DNA of 64,000 bases from Sulfurimonas sp. HSL3-2 (GCF_039645965.1 NZ_CP147917.1:62001-126000), one strand, 5' to 3'. Counted from the first letter of the stretch, positions 52,162 to 62,401 are shown. Numbers and translations: made by a program. Notes: generated by a model not told the origin, from the letters alone.

Positions 52162-52201
52162 TTTGCGACTCCTTTTATGCGGTTTTTTAAATTATAGCAA
52201 A

Positions 52202-53359
52202 TTATGCGATTATTTTCTCTTTTTGATAGCTGTTTATGATCTTGATCACAAGCATAACGAGCAGGACTTGAAAAAGTGATGCCAAGATAAACGCATAGTA
52301 GTGAAACTGGTCGATACTGTCTGCATTGTATGCAAGTGTCGCCATAGCGATAAGAAGTGTCAGCGGCATCGACTGGCTGAGTCCCATCAAGATCGAATCT
52401 CTAAGACCATACTCTTTTATAAAGACGAGTGAACTAAGCAGACGCATAATGATCATGACAAACGTAATGATCAGTGCTTTTACGATAAGCCCGTCTATTA
52501 ACAGTGCATTGAGATTAAATGTACTCCCGATATGGATAAAAAAGATTGGGATTAAAAATCCAAATCCGAAACTTGCCAGTTTTTCCGGCAGTTCATACTT
52601 ATGTTCAAAGAACGTAGGGATGAAGATACCTGCTAAGAATGCACCGAACGCTAACTCAAGGTCAAGATAGAGCATAACCGCTACAAGGGTAAAAAATATT
52701 CCCATCGAGAGTCTTATATCCTGTTCTTTGTTGTCGTTATGCGGCATAAGTGCGACGGAGACCTCAGGAAACCACCAAAACAGAAGCTGCAGAGAACGAA
52801 ACAGTAAAAGCATAAAAAGTAAGAACAGGATCAGTGCGAAGAGTGCTTTAAAAAGTCCGATCCCGCTTCCATATTCCAGTGCAGCCGAGACAAGAGTAAG
52901 CAGGGCGATACTGACGACTTCGCCGATCCCTCCGGCAGTCATCGAGAGCGTCAGCCAGTCTGTTTTTCCATACTCTTTTGAAAGTGTGGCGACCAGTCCG
53001 ACGGAGATAAGCGGCAGAAGCACCATAAATATCTTTCCAAGAGAAAAATAGAGTGAAAACGCGATGGAAAATGCATAAAGTAAAAGAAGATAAAGCAAGA
53101 TCATCTTGACCAGTTTTGGAGGTGTCTTTAACACTTTTTTGAGATCGATCTCCGTCCCGGCGATAAACATCAGATACAAAAATCCGAACTCCGCGACTAT
53201 ATCGAAGATGTTTTGGTGATGCAAAAAGCCGACATACCCCAAGACGGAACCAAAGACGATCTCAAGCGGAGTGGTAGGAAGTTTTAATATTTTTGCAAAA
53301 AATGGAGAAAATATTACTATTAAAGAGATAGTAAATATAAGTTTTACATCATCTATCAA
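52202..53359 (-). CDS. CPA2-family cation/proton antiporter
   Basis: The 385-residue polytopic protein has 11-12 predicted helices. FFAKILKLPTTPLEIVFGSVLGYVG and FLYLMFIAGTEIDLKK are typical of KefB/NapA-type antiporters; the central AFGAFLAGIFIP region holds the usual broken helix. There is no C-terminal RCK/TrkA-N domain, so it is the bare transporter. Role: Na+ or K+ exchange for H+, pH or ion balance. The start is a TTG at 53359 with AAGGA upstream. The upstream gene on this strand is bioB, 58 bases away. Confidence 0.85.
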   Translation of the reverse strand: MIDDVKLIFTISLIVIFSPFFAKILKLPTTPLEIVFGSVLGYVGFLHHQNIFDIVAEFGFLYLMFIAGTEIDLKKVLKTPPKLVKMILLYLLLLYAFSIAFSLYFSLGKIFMVLLPLISVGLVATLSKEYGKTDWLTLSMTAGGIGEVVSIALLTLVSAALEYGSGIGLFKALFALILFLLFMLLLFRSLQLLFWWFPEVSVALMPHNDNKEQDIRLSMGIFFTLVAVMLYLDLELAFGAFLAGIFIPTFFEHKYELPEKLASFGFGFLIPIFFIHIGSTFNLNALLIDGLIVKALIITFVMIIMRLLSSLVFIKEYGLRDSILMGLSQSMPLTLLIAMATLAYNADSIDQFHYYAFILASLFQVLLVMLVIKIINSYQKEKIIA

Positions 53360-53417
53360 AACTTTTTTCCTTTTTATCTATTTTACACGTCTAATGAGAA
53401 AAGCGCATTAGATTACG

Positions 53418-54266
53418 TTAAGCATTAGGCGATGTAGCGATATCAAGACCTAAAGATTTTAACATCTCCAGGTCTTGGTTCTTTTCTCTGCCTAAAGTAG
53501 TGAGATAGTTACCGATAACGATAGAGTTCGCTCCGGCTTCAAATATCTCGTTTTGTCTCTCGCCAAACATCGTCTCTCTGCCGCCTGCGACCATGATACG
53601 ATCGGCATCGCTTAACATCTCACGTGTGAGTCTGATAAGCTCTAACGCTTCATCCACACTGATATCGCTCGGTTTTATAGGAAGCGCTTCATTATGGATA
53701 TAGAAGTTGATCGGCACAGATGTCGGATTCAGCTCTTGCAGAGATTTTAGCATACTTATCCTGTCATCTTGTGTTTCGCCAAGACCAAAGATACCGCCTG
53801 AAATAAGTACGAGGCCCGCTTTATTGACATTTTTGCAGGTCTCAAACCTTTCATCCCAAGGATGGGTCGAGCATATTTGTGGGTAAAACTCACGTGATGT
53901 CTCTAGGTTGTGGTTATAAGCTTTTATGCCGGCTTCTTTTAACTCTAAAAGCTGCTCTAAAGAGGCCGTACCGTTACATGCGATGAGTCTTAGTTCAGGT
54001 ACTTCGCGGCTGACTTCGCGTGCGACTTCACACACAAATTTTAAGGTCTTGTCGTCAAGCCCTTTATGTGCCGTTACCAGACAAAAACCAAGTGCACCGC
54101 TCTCTTTCGCTTCTTTCGCTTCTTGCACTATCTTGTCTATAGGTTTTTGTATGTAACGCTCTATGTCAGCTTTATATTTTACACTTTGAGAGCAAAACTT
54201 ACAGTCTTCGTTACATGTACCGCTGTTTATGTTGCTTATCGCACATAAAAAAATCTTTTTGCTCAT
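53418..54266 (-). CDS. bioB: Biotin synthase
   Basis: Radical-SAM enzyme that inserts sulfur into dethiobiotin. The [4Fe-4S] motif C18-x3-C22-x2-C25 (TCNEDCKFCSQS) is intact; YNHNLETSREFYPQI, GGIFGLGET and INFYIHNEALPIKP follow, and GGRETMF contains the conserved Arg of the auxiliary cluster. At 282 residues it is the short Campylobacterota form. The gene overlaps the phosphodiesterase gene by 4 bases. Product biotin would serve AccB. Confidence 0.92.
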   Translation of the reverse strand: MSKKIFLCAISNINSGTCNEDCKFCSQSVKYKADIERYIQKPIDKIVQEAKEAKESGALGFCLVTAHKGLDDKTLKFVCEVAREVSREVPELRLIACNGTASLEQLLELKEAGIKAYNHNLETSREFYPQICSTHPWDERFETCKNVNKAGLVLISGGIFGLGETQDDRISMLKSLQELNPTSVPINFYIHNEALPIKPSDISVDEALELIRLTREMLSDADRIMVAGGRETMFGERQNEIFEAGANSIVIGNYLTTLGREKNQDLEMLKSLGLDIATSPNA

Positions 54267-54781
54267 ATAGTCCTCTCAAAAAAGAAATGTGATTCGATGA
54301 AATCACTATGTTTAGGGTCTTTGTTATAGTATGTCACACTGTATTTATTGTCGGTTATATCGAGCATCGCGCACTCCACAAGAGGCTTGTTCCTTGCACA
54401 TGCTTCGCCGGGATTTAAAAACAGTGTGTTATTTTTAAAGTCACATTCAAAAATATGCGTATGTCCAAACAGTACGATGTCAGCATCGGGACTCATATAA
54501 AATGGCAGATGCATCAGTTTGAACCTTGTGTTCGCAAGTTTGAAATAGTAAGGCTCTTGTACAAGATTGTATTTGTTATGATAATGAACAAGATGTGCAT
54601 CGTTATTTCCGTAAACAGCGACATATTTGACGCCGCTGTTCTTTAGTTGCTCCAAGACTTCGACTTCGACAATATCTCCTGCATGTATTAAAAACTCCGC
54701 ACCGTTTTTTAAAAGGTGGTCTACGACCTCTTTTGAAAGCGCAGATTTTTTATGCGTGTCGGAGAATATACCAATCTTCAT
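54263..54781 (-). CDS. YfcE/MJ0936-type metallophosphoesterase
   Basis: The 172-residue protein has the calcineurin-like metal motifs GIFSDTHKK (D-x-H, residue 8), LIHAGDIVE (GD), YGNNDAH (GNND) and LFGHTHIFE (GHTH). Family members hydrolyse phosphodiesters such as bis-pNPP or cAMP; the physiological substrate is unknown. Its start overlaps the topA stop by one base (TAATG) and its end overlaps bioB by 4 bases, forming a topA-yfcE-bioB transcript. Confidence 0.9.
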   Translation of the reverse strand: MKIGIFSDTHKKSALSKEVVDHLLKNGAEFLIHAGDIVEVEVLEQLKNSGVKYVAVYGNNDAHLVHYHNKYNLVQEPYYFKLANTRFKLMHLPFYMSPDADIVLFGHTHIFECDFKNNTLFLNPGEACARNKPLVECAMLDITDNKYSVTYYNKDPKHSDFIESHFFFERTI

Positions 54782-57006
54782 TACTCTTTCTCTTCACTCT
54801 CTCTAGGAGTACGGTTTTTACATTTTATACACTCGTAAACATCTTTATTTCTATATACTCTTGCTGCGAGTACGCCGTTACAGCCGTCCTCTTTACATCT
54901 AAGAGCCGTCGGTTCGAATTTAGAGATGAATTTACACTCCGGATAGTTCTCACATCCCCAGAATGCACCTCTTCTTGATTGGCGGAAGAGAAGTTTTCCA
55001 CCGCAGTCAGGACAAGGGATCTCAGATTCTTTTGTCGTAGACTCTAACGCTTTAGTGTTTTTACATTTAGGGTAAGCGCTACATGCTAAGAACTTACCGT
55101 TACGGCCGCTTTTTACGATCATATCGCTGCCGCACTTCTCACATTTTTCATCACTGGTCTCAGCTGGAGCTTTCTCTTCGTTTTCTTCACCCTCTACCTG
55201 TTCGGTATATTTACACTTAGGGAATCCGCTACACGCGATAAAGTTTCCGTAGCGCCCTGAACGAAGGAGAAGTTCGCTTCCGCATTTTGGACAGTTTTTA
55301 CCCGTAGGCTGTGCCAGTTTTGTGCTGACGATGTTCTTTTTACCCTCTTCGATCTCTTCCATAAATGGGAAATAGAAATCTTTTAGAGTCTTTTGCCAGT
55401 CTTTGTGACCTTCGGCTATCTCATCCAAGTCCTCTTCCATATTTGCCGTAAAAGAAGCATCGACGATCTCTTTAAAGTGTTTTTCTAAGAGTTCAGTCAC
55501 GGTAAAAGCCATCTCAGTCGGTACCAGCTGTTTTTTCTCTACGTTTATATAGGTTCTAACAGTCAATGTCGAGATAGTAGGTGCATACGTAGACGGACGG
55601 CCTATCCCCTCAGCTTCAAGTTTCTTAATAATAGAAGCTTCACTGTAACGCGCGGGCGGTTCAGTAAAATGCTGAGTCGGTACGATAGATTTGATGTCTA
55701 TCGGTTCATTCTCTTTTAAAGTAGGAAGAAGCTTGTCTTTGTCATCGCTTCCTAAGACTTTATAGAAACCGTCAAATATCAGTTTTCTTCCCGTCGCTTT
55801 GTATTCAGAGTTTTTACCGCTGAACGTGATGCTTTGCTGCTCAAAAATAGCATCGTTCATCTGACAAGCCATAAATCTTTCATATATAAGCTTATAGAGT
55901 TTGATCTCATCTGCTTTCAGATATTTTGCCGCTACTTCAGGAGTGAATTGAAGCATAGTAGGACGGATCGCCTCGTGCGCTTCTTGTGCACCCTTTGATT
56001 TTTTCGCATAGACTTTAGGAGATGCAGGGATATATTTATCTCCATATCTCTTAGAGATCTCTTCTCTTACCGCATCAACTGCTTCTTTTGCCATATTCAA
56101 TGAATCGGTACGCATATATGTGATAACACCTGAAGTTCCTTCGGGAGTCTTGACACCCTCATAAAGAGACTGTGCGATCATCATCGTCTTTTTCGGAGAG
56201 AATCCAAGCTTGCTTGACGCTGTCTGCTGCAGAGTCGATGTCATAAACGGCGGAGGAGTCGAGCTTTTACGTTGTTTCGTCTCGATAGAAGAGACGATAA
56301 AGGAGTCTTTTTGTATCTCAGCGACTATCTTTTTCGCTTCATCTGCATTTTTAATAGAGAGCTTTTCTATCTTGTCACCGTAAAAAGATGTCAGATTTGC
56401 TTCGATCTCAGGTTTAAAGATAGTGTCTATGCTCCAGTATTCTTGAGGGACAAACGCTTTGATCTCGCGTTCGCGGTCGACGATGATCTTCAGAGTCGAT
56501 GACTGGACACGTCCTGCTGAGAGCCCTTTTTGTATCTTAGAGCTAAGTAGCGGAGAGAGTTTGTAACCGACTATTCTGTCAAGCAGACGACGTGTCTGCT
56601 GTGCATTTACGCGGTTCATATCTATACTGCGTGCAGTCTCTAGTGCATGCATGATAGCAGTTTTAGTGATCTCGTGAAACACTATCCTAGGCAGAGTCTC
56701 AGGATCTTTTTTGATCGCATAGGCGATATGCCAGCCTATCGCTTCTCCCTCGCGGTCCTCATCGGTCGCGATATAGATGGTATCTGCTTTCTTTGCCAGT
56801 TCCTGTATCTCTTTAACGACACCGCTGTTCTCTTTTGCAACGCTGTAAGTGGGAGTAAGCTCATTGTTGTCATCCACTGTTATTCCAAAGCGTGATTTAG
56901 GAAGGTCACGAATATGCCCTTTTGAAGCTATGACTTCATACCCTTTTCCTAAAAAGTTTTTGATTGTTCGTGCTTTTGCCGGTGATTCGACGATAATTAA
57001 GTCCAA
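54781..57006 (-). CDS. topA: DNA topoisomerase I
   Basis: Relaxes negative supercoils. The 741-residue protein has the TOPRIM domain at residues 1-115 (IVESPAKARTIKNFLG; D82-E-D84), the catalytic Tyr297 in VITYMRTDS, and four C-terminal zinc-ribbon segments from about residue 575 (CPKCGSELL, CEKCGSDMI, CPDCGGKLL and a last C...C...CIKC). No SD stands out. It is divergent from flaA, leaving a 180-base gap that contains the flagellin sigma28 promoter. Confidence 0.97.
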   Translation of the reverse strand: MDLIIVESPAKARTIKNFLGKGYEVIASKGHIRDLPKSRFGITVDDNNELTPTYSVAKENSGVVKEIQELAKKADTIYIATDEDREGEAIGWHIAYAIKKDPETLPRIVFHEITKTAIMHALETARSIDMNRVNAQQTRRLLDRIVGYKLSPLLSSKIQKGLSAGRVQSSTLKIIVDREREIKAFVPQEYWSIDTIFKPEIEANLTSFYGDKIEKLSIKNADEAKKIVAEIQKDSFIVSSIETKQRKSSTPPPFMTSTLQQTASSKLGFSPKKTMMIAQSLYEGVKTPEGTSGVITYMRTDSLNMAKEAVDAVREEISKRYGDKYIPASPKVYAKKSKGAQEAHEAIRPTMLQFTPEVAAKYLKADEIKLYKLIYERFMACQMNDAIFEQQSITFSGKNSEYKATGRKLIFDGFYKVLGSDDKDKLLPTLKENEPIDIKSIVPTQHFTEPPARYSEASIIKKLEAEGIGRPSTYAPTISTLTVRTYINVEKKQLVPTEMAFTVTELLEKHFKEIVDASFTANMEEDLDEIAEGHKDWQKTLKDFYFPFMEEIEEGKKNIVSTKLAQPTGKNCPKCGSELLLRSGRYGNFIACSGFPKCKYTEQVEGEENEEKAPAETSDEKCEKCGSDMIVKSGRNGKFLACSAYPKCKNTKALESTTKESEIPCPDCGGKLLFRQSRRGAFWGCENYPECKFISKFEPTALRCKEDGCNGVLAARVYRNKDVYECIKCKNRTPRESEEKE

Positions 57007-57090
57007 AATATTTTCCTATATATAGTAGTATGCTACTTTTCGATTTTGAAAGTGTATCAAAAAAAAATAAAATAATTTGAAAAAATAATT

Positions 57091-57117
57091 TAAAGCTTTT
57101 TTTTTAGGTGTCGATAT
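57091..57117 (+). promoter_or_regulatory. Sigma28 (FliA) promoter of the first flagellin gene
   Basis: TAAAGCTT (57091-57098), an 11-base spacer and GTCGATAT (57110-57117) match the classic sigma28 consensus (TAAAGTTT-N11-GCCGATAA) with few differences, and CGATAT is the Campylobacter/Helicobacter form of the -10. It lies 70 bases before the flagellin ATG. Confidence 0.85.
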
Positions 57118-57186
57118 AGTTTATATCAGCAAGGACGCTGAGAAAATTTTGAAGAGCTAAAAGCTCTCGCCCTAAAAGGATTTACA

Positions 57187-58659
57187 ATGGGTTTTAGAAT
57201 AAATACAAATATTGCTGCTATGAACGCTCATACAAATGCAATGATGAACAACCGTGCGATGGATAGTTCACTATCTAAACTAAGTTCAGGTCTTCGTATC
57301 AATACTGCGGCAGATGATGCTTCTGGTATGAGTATTGCGGATTCACTACGTTCACAAGCTTCTTCTTTAGGTCAAGCTATATCAAATGCAAATGACGGTA
57401 TCTCTATCGTTCAAATTGCCGATAAAGCGATGGATGAGCAGATCAAAATTCTTGATACTATTAAAACAAAAGCTACTCAAGCTGCTCAAGACGGTCAAAG
57501 TACTGACTCTAGAAAAGCGCTACAAGCGGATATCACTCGTCTTATGGAAGAGCTTGATAACATCGCTGGTACTACTTCATTCAACGGTCAACAACTTCTT
57601 TCTGGTCAATTTACAAATAGAGAGTTCCAGATCGGTGCTTACTCTAACCAATCTGTAAAAACAAGTATCGGTGCTACAAGTTCTGATAAAATCGGGAACA
57701 CTCGTTTTGAGACAGGTACTGTTATCTCGACTGCAGCTAACGTAACACTTACATTCTCAGCGGTAAACGGTACAAGTGATGTAACACTTGAATCAGTTGT
57801 TATCTCTACAGGTGTCGGTACTGGTATCGGTGCTTTAGCTGAAGTTATCAATAAATCTTCTGATAAAACTGGTATCCGTGCATCATGGCAAGTATCTGAG
57901 ACAGGTAATGCGGCAATCGCTTCAGGAACTATCTCAGGATTAACGATCAATGGTGTAACTATCGGTCTTGTAACTGTTCAAGCAAATGATAAAGACGGTG
58001 CTCTTGTTGCAGCTATCAACGCTGTTAAAGATTCTACTGGTATCGTTGCTTCTGTTGATAGTAGAGGTTATTTAAACCTTACATCTACAGACGGTAGAGG
58101 TATGAAAGTATCTGGTACTGGTTTAGATACTGTTGCAAACCTTGATACAGCAGCGGTTCAAAACTACGGACGTTTAAGTTTAACTCGTCTTGACGGTAAA
58201 GATATCCGTGGTATCTCTGCTGCAGGTGTTGGTTATTCAGCTACTGCTGAAGCTACAGTTAACCTTAGAGAGACTAAAGGTGTTATCAGTGCAGATATCG
58301 CAAGTGCTATGGGATTCAATGCAAACTCAAATGCAGAGAACATCACAAAAGATAAATCTGCTGGTGTTACGACATTAAAAGGTGCTATGGCGGTAATGAA
58401 CATTGCTGAAACTGCACAAAAAATGCTTGACCGTGTTCGTTCAGACCTTGGTTCTGTACAAAACCAACTTGTTTCTACTGTAAACAACATCTCAGTTACA
58501 CAAGTTAACGTTAAAGCTGCGGAATCTCAAATCCGTGATGTCGATTTCGCTTCAGAGAGTGCAAACTTCTCTAAAATGAACATCTTGGCACAATCTGGTT
58601 CATATGCTATGAGTCAAGCTAATGCTGTTCAACAAAACGTTCTAAGACTATTACAATAG
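57187..58659 (+). CDS. flaA: Flagellin A (sigma28-dependent)
   Basis: The 490-residue flagellin has conserved D0/D1 ends ([20 protein letters not shown]; ...[19 protein letters not shown]) and a variable middle (about 190-370). It has no signal peptide, as expected for type III flagellar export. The region [16 protein letters not shown] at about 90-105 has the TLR5-evading form seen in Campylobacter and Helicobacter. Serine/threonine-rich central segments are potential nonulosonate glycosylation sites, in agreement with the pse and Maf genes nearby. AAAAGG precedes the ATG. Confidence 0.95.
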   Translation: MGFRINTNIAAMNAHTNAMMNNRAMDSSLSKLSSGLRINTAADDASGMSIADSLRSQASSLGQAISNANDGISIVQIADKAMDEQIKILDTIKTKATQAAQDGQSTDSRKALQADITRLMEELDNIAGTTSFNGQQLLSGQFTNREFQIGAYSNQSVKTSIGATSSDKIGNTRFETGTVISTAANVTLTFSAVNGTSDVTLESVVISTGVGTGIGALAEVINKSSDKTGIRASWQVSETGNAAIASGTISGLTINGVTIGLVTVQANDKDGALVAAINAVKDSTGIVASVDSRGYLNLTSTDGRGMKVSGTGLDTVANLDTAAVQNYGRLSLTRLDGKDIRGISAAGVGYSATAEATVNLRETKGVISADIASAMGFNANSNAENITKDKSAGVTTLKGAMAVMNIAETAQKMLDRVRSDLGSVQNQLVSTVNNISVTQVNVKAAESQIRDVDFASESANFSKMNILAQSGSYAMSQANAVQQNVLRLLQ

Positions 58660-58686
58660 TCTTAGGTTGTTTCCTCGAAAATGTAC

Positions 58687-58716
58687 TTAGACTACTTCAG
58701 TAGTCTAATACCTTTT
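58687..58716 (+). terminator. First hairpin after flaA
   Basis: TTAGACTAC-TTCA-GTAGTCTAA is a perfect 9-bp stem with a four-base loop (58687-58708), followed by TACCTTTTT. A related CTAC-TTCA-GTAG core occurs after flaB (about 60444). Confidence 0.65.
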
Positions 58717-58726
58717 TAAAAACTTT

Positions 58727-58760
58727 AGCCGGGAGCCTTTTGACTCTCGGCTTTTCTTCA
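58727..58760 (+). terminator. Second terminator after flaA
   Basis: AGCCGGGAG (58727-58735) pairs with CTCTCGGCT (58744-58752) with one G-U pair, followed by TTTCTTC. Together with the first hairpin it forms a double terminator that separates the two flagellin genes. Confidence 0.75.
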
Positions 58761-58817
58761 TTTTTTTCTTCTTTCTTATTTTTATACTTATATTCAAATC
58801 TTAATATTCAATAAAAT

Positions 58818-58833
58818 TGGAACACATTTTGCT
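58818..58833 (+). promoter_or_regulatory. Sigma54 (RpoN) promoter of the second flagellin gene
   Basis: TGGAAC-ACATT-TTGCT has GG at 58819-58820 and GC at 58831-58832 with the obligatory 10-base gap, against the consensus TGGCAC-N5-TTGCW. It lies 58 bases before the ATG. Confidence 0.85.
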
Positions 58834-58891
58834 TTTTACTCCTTAACAAGATTTTACACGGATGTAAAACTACATTCTTAAAGGATAAAAG

Positions 58892-60364
58892 ATGGGTTTC
58901 AGAATAAATACAAACATCGCGGCTATGAGTGCACACACCAATGCAATGATGAACAATCGTTCAATGGACAGTTCACTTAGTAAACTAAGTTCAGGTCTTC
59001 GTATCAATACTGCGGCAGATGATGCTTCTGGTATGAGTATCGCGGATTCACTACGTTCACAAGCTTCTTCGTTAGGTCAAGCTATCGCTAATGCAAACGA
59101 CGGTATCTCGATTATTCAAGTTGCCGATAAAGCGATGGATGAGCAGATAAAAATTCTTGATACTATTAAAACAAAAGCTACTCAAGCTGCTCAAGATGGT
59201 CAAAGTTCAGATTCACGTAAAGCGCTGCAAGCGGATATCAGCCGTCTTATGGAAGAGCTTGATAACATTGCCGGTACTACTTCATTCAACGGTCAGCAAC
59301 TACTTTCCGGTCAGTTTACAAACAAAGAGTTCCAGATCGGTGCTTACTCTAACCAGTCTGTAAAAGCAAGTATCGGTGCTACAAGTTCTGATAAGATCGG
59401 GAACACTCGTTTTGAGACAGGTGCTGTCATTACTGCTGGGACTACGGTAAGTCTTACATTTTCGGCAGTAAACGGTACAAGTGATATCACATTAGAGTCA
59501 GTCGTTATCTCTACTGGTGTCGGTACCGGTATCGGTGCTTTATCTGAAATAATCAATAAATCTTCTGATAAAACAGGTATTCGTGCTTCTTGGCAGGTAT
59601 CTGAAACAGGTTCAACTGGAATTCTTTCAGGAACAATCTCAGGATTGACACTAAACGGTGTGACAATCGGACTCGTCGATGTTAAAGCAAACGATAAAGA
59701 CGGTGCTCTTGTTGCAGCTATCAACGCTGTTAAAGATTCTACGGGTATCGTTGCTTCTGTTGACAGCAGAGGTCGTCTGACATTAACGTCAACTGACGGT
59801 AGAGGTATCAAGATCTCCGGTACAAACTTAGACTCAGTCGGTGGACTTGCTGCAGCTGCAGTTGAGAACTATGGACGTTTAAGTTTAACTCGTCTTGACG
59901 GTAAAGATATCCGCGGTATCTCTGCTGTAGGTGTTGGTTATTCAGCTACTGCTGAAGCTACTGTAAACCTTAGAGGGACAAAAGGTGTTATCAGTCCGAA
60001 TATCGCAAGTGCGATGGGATTCAATGCAAACTCAAATGCAGAAAATCTTACAGCAGATAAAACAGCAGGTGTTACGACACTAAAAGGTGCTATGGCTGTT
60101 ATGAGTATTGCTGAAACTGCACAAAAAATGCTTGACCGTGTTCGTTCAGACCTTGGTTCTGTACAAAACCAACTTGTTTCTACTGTAAACAATATCTCGG
60201 TAACTCAAGTTAACGTAAAAGCTGCGGAATCTCAGATCCGTGATGTAGACTTCGCTGCAGAGAGTGCAAACTTCTCTAAACTGAACATCTTGGCACAATC
60301 TGGTTCATTTGCTATGAGTCAGGCTAATGCTGTTCAACAAAATGTATTGAAATTATTACAATAA
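58892..60364 (+). CDS. flaB: Flagellin B (sigma54-dependent)
   Basis: This 490-residue paralogue of the first flagellin is of exactly the same length and near identical at both ends and in most of the middle; differences cluster around residues 175-265 and 310-375. The ends read [20 protein letters not shown] and [19 protein letters not shown]. In Campylobacter the sigma54-controlled flagellin builds the hook-proximal filament and the sigma28 one the main filament; the same division is expected here. AAAGGA precedes the ATG. Confidence 0.95.
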   Translation: MGFRINTNIAAMSAHTNAMMNNRSMDSSLSKLSSGLRINTAADDASGMSIADSLRSQASSLGQAIANANDGISIIQVADKAMDEQIKILDTIKTKATQAAQDGQSSDSRKALQADISRLMEELDNIAGTTSFNGQQLLSGQFTNKEFQIGAYSNQSVKASIGATSSDKIGNTRFETGAVITAGTTVSLTFSAVNGTSDITLESVVISTGVGTGIGALSEIINKSSDKTGIRASWQVSETGSTGILSGTISGLTLNGVTIGLVDVKANDKDGALVAAINAVKDSTGIVASVDSRGRLTLTSTDGRGIKISGTNLDSVGGLAAAAVENYGRLSLTRLDGKDIRGISAVGVGYSATAEATVNLRGTKGVISPNIASAMGFNANSNAENLTADKTAGVTTLKGAMAVMSIAETAQKMLDRVRSDLGSVQNQLVSTVNNISVTQVNVKAAESQIRDVDFAAESANFSKLNILAQSGSFAMSQANAVQQNVLKLLQ

Positions 60365-60466
60365 TTTCAATCATTTCTTTAGAAAATGTGCTTAAATTAC
60401 TAGCGTAAGCTACGGGTATATTTCTTTAGAAAACCTTCTTAAGCTACTTCAGTAGTTTTCTATCTA

Positions 60467-60492
60467 AAGATAAAGCTTTTAGGCTTTATCTT
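60467..60492. terminator. Hairpin between flaB and the convergent Maf-type gene
   Basis: AAGATAAAGC-TTTTAG-GCTTTATCTT is a perfect 10-bp stem. It overlaps the stop codon of the minus-strand gene by two bases. T-tracts are poor on both sides, so a mixed terminator/stability element is likely. Confidence 0.55.
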
Positions 60493-62401
60493 AATCTTTC
60501 GGTAAACAGTTATTATTTCTACACTCTATGACTATCGCACTTCTTCCTCTAGTTATGGCAGTTACCTGAGCTTCTAGTCCACCTGCAAGTGAGAACAGCC
60601 AGTATTTGTGCTTTTGTATCCATTCGACAAGTTTCTCTTTTTTCTCTTCATCTGTATTACTTGACTGGATAACAAGTTTAGCAAGATCGAGTTCCTGATG
60701 GAATATATAAGACTGTACGGTATCTATATACATCTTTGAAAACTCTAAGCTCTCTATTCTTTCTTTGATAAGGTCGATCTCATCCATGAGTTTTAGTAAA
60801 GAGTCATAGTCTATTTCACTCTTTTGTATTGTATCTATATGTTCGCACTCAGCAGACACCTTTAAAAAGAGCTCTTCTACATCTTTTTTCAGTTCAAGAC
60901 CGTAATCCAGCATCTCTGCCGTCTTTGTATACGCTTCTTTGAGAAGTTCTATATAACTCTCATGATCGACTTTCTCTAAGGATATCTTCGATTTCTTCTT
61001 CTCTTTTGCTACAAAAGATGCGAGGACATCTTTAAAAGGCATCTCTATAGAGCCTGTGATCCTTGCACCTCCTTCTGTAGAGTTATATGTCTTGATGTTA
61101 TGCTCGTTTGCTTCATCTATCGCACGTTCAAAATAGTTTTTAAACATATCCCAGATATATGTCGTACGTATAAAACCCTCTCCACCGTATCGGACTACTT
61201 CAAGATCGTTATTGGACTGCTTGACTTCGGATTCGCTGAATATATGTCCTTTTGAATGACTTTTGCCATCATCGGAATATGCCAGATCCTGTCCTATCAA
61301 GACTACTTTATCGTATCTCATCAATAGTGCTAACTGATAACCCATATTTGCAGCACTCATACCTGCACCAAGATATCCGAAATCTTTAAAATCGTAATAG
61401 CGCATATATGCCAAAGGACGCATCGATAAAAGCAGTTTTCTATTTTGTAAATTATTGACAGTTTTTTGATGTGTCAAAGATGAGACAACAAAGTAAGTGT
61501 CTTTTACCAGTTCGTCATCCAAGTCTTCAAAAAACTTGGAAGTAAGAGGAACTCTTTCCATCGATACGACAAGGTCAGGTTTGATCCCCTCTTTTTGCAA
61601 AATAGGCAAAGATGCATCAATACAGACGATAGTGACATAATCAGCATACTCTTTAAGCAGTGGAAGCTGCTTTGCAAGTGAAGGACCTGTTGAGACGACT
61701 ACGGCAAGATCACTGTTCTTACTTGCTAAAAGATCTGACGTCTTATAGTTTTGTAACATCACGGGAAGATTATTGATATGCTGTTCTATCCCAATAAGTG
61801 AATCGGTGGCATCGTTTCCATGCCCTAGAACCATATGTTTATATGCTCTGATGACAGTAGTATTTACATCGATTATATTTTGAGAATAGTTGTCTTCATA
61901 GTAGTGAGAGTGGATATGCATATCATATATTTTTGCATACGGTTTTATATCGCCTTTATAGATTATTTTTACCGCGTTTGCAAAGTTAAAAGAGTCTGCG
62001 CTTTTTATGATGACTCTTTCAGAAGCAATGTCTTCTGCTATATCAATAAAGTTCAATGCGATATAGATCATCTCAATATCAGGTTCTACAATCACAAGGT
62101 GTTTTAGAGATTCATTTTGCAGCAGAGCTTTTGTAAGCAGACCGTTGCCGATCCCGTAAAAAAACAGTACAGGGAATCTAATATAATGCTCTTGAATATT
62201 TTCAAGAGTTCTTTCCAACTCTTCTAACGGTTTCACATACAAAAAGTTTTTTGTCTGGTTATTCATAATATTGATATCAAGAGGATCTTTTCCTTGATAC
62301 ACATCGAATTTGGTGTTTTCCTGAATCGAAAAAAGTGAGACTCCAAGTAGCGGATCAACTTTTATTAGTGCTTCAAGGTTCTTTTTGTAAAAATCTTGCA
62401 T
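60491..62401 (-). CDS. Motility-associated factor (Maf/DUF115) flagellin nonulosonic acid transferase
   Basis: The 636-residue soluble protein has the central MAF_flag10/DUF115 domain (about 180-390): SDLAVVVSTGPSLAKQLPLL, TIVCIDASLPILQKEGIKPDLVVSMER and VVLIGQDLAYSDDGKSHSKG. In Campylobacter, Helicobacter and Aeromonas, Maf proteins transfer pseudaminic or legionaminic acid to flagellin Ser/Thr before export. An N-terminal Rossmann-like part (FYGIGNGLLTKALL) and a helical C-terminus frame it. It lies 9 bases after pseI and beside both flagellin genes. Confidence 0.88.
   Translation of the reverse strand: MQDFYKKNLEALIKVDPLLGVSLFSIQENTKFDVYQGKDPLDINIMNNQTKNFLYVKPLEELERTLENIQEHYIRFPVLFFYGIGNGLLTKALLQNESLKHLVIVEPDIEMIYIALNFIDIAEDIASERVIIKSADSFNFANAVKIIYKGDIKPYAKIYDMHIHSHYYEDNYSQNIIDVNTTVIRAYKHMVLGHGNDATDSLIGIEQHINNLPVMLQNYKTSDLLASKNSDLAVVVSTGPSLAKQLPLLKEYADYVTIVCIDASLPILQKEGIKPDLVVSMERVPLTSKFFEDLDDELVKDTYFVVSSLTHQKTVNNLQNRKLLLSMRPLAYMRYYDFKDFGYLGAGMSAANMGYQLALLMRYDKVVLIGQDLAYSDDGKSHSKGHIFSESEVKQSNNDLEVVRYGGEGFIRTTYIWDMFKNYFERAIDEANEHNIKTYNSTEGGARITGSIEMPFKDVLASFVAKEKKKSKISLEKVDHESYIELLKEAYTKTAEMLDYGLELKKDVEELFLKVSAECEHIDTIQKSEIDYDSLLKLMDEIDLIKERIESLEFSKMYIDTVQSYIFHQELDLAKLVIQSSNTDEEKKEKLVEWIQKHKYWLFSLAGGLEAQVTAITRGRSAIVIECRNNNCLPKD

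Noticed and set aside
59344-59811. 155-codon minus-strand frame inside flaB
   Set aside because: A mirror of it occurs in flaA (57639-57950), as expected for shadows of paralogous genes.
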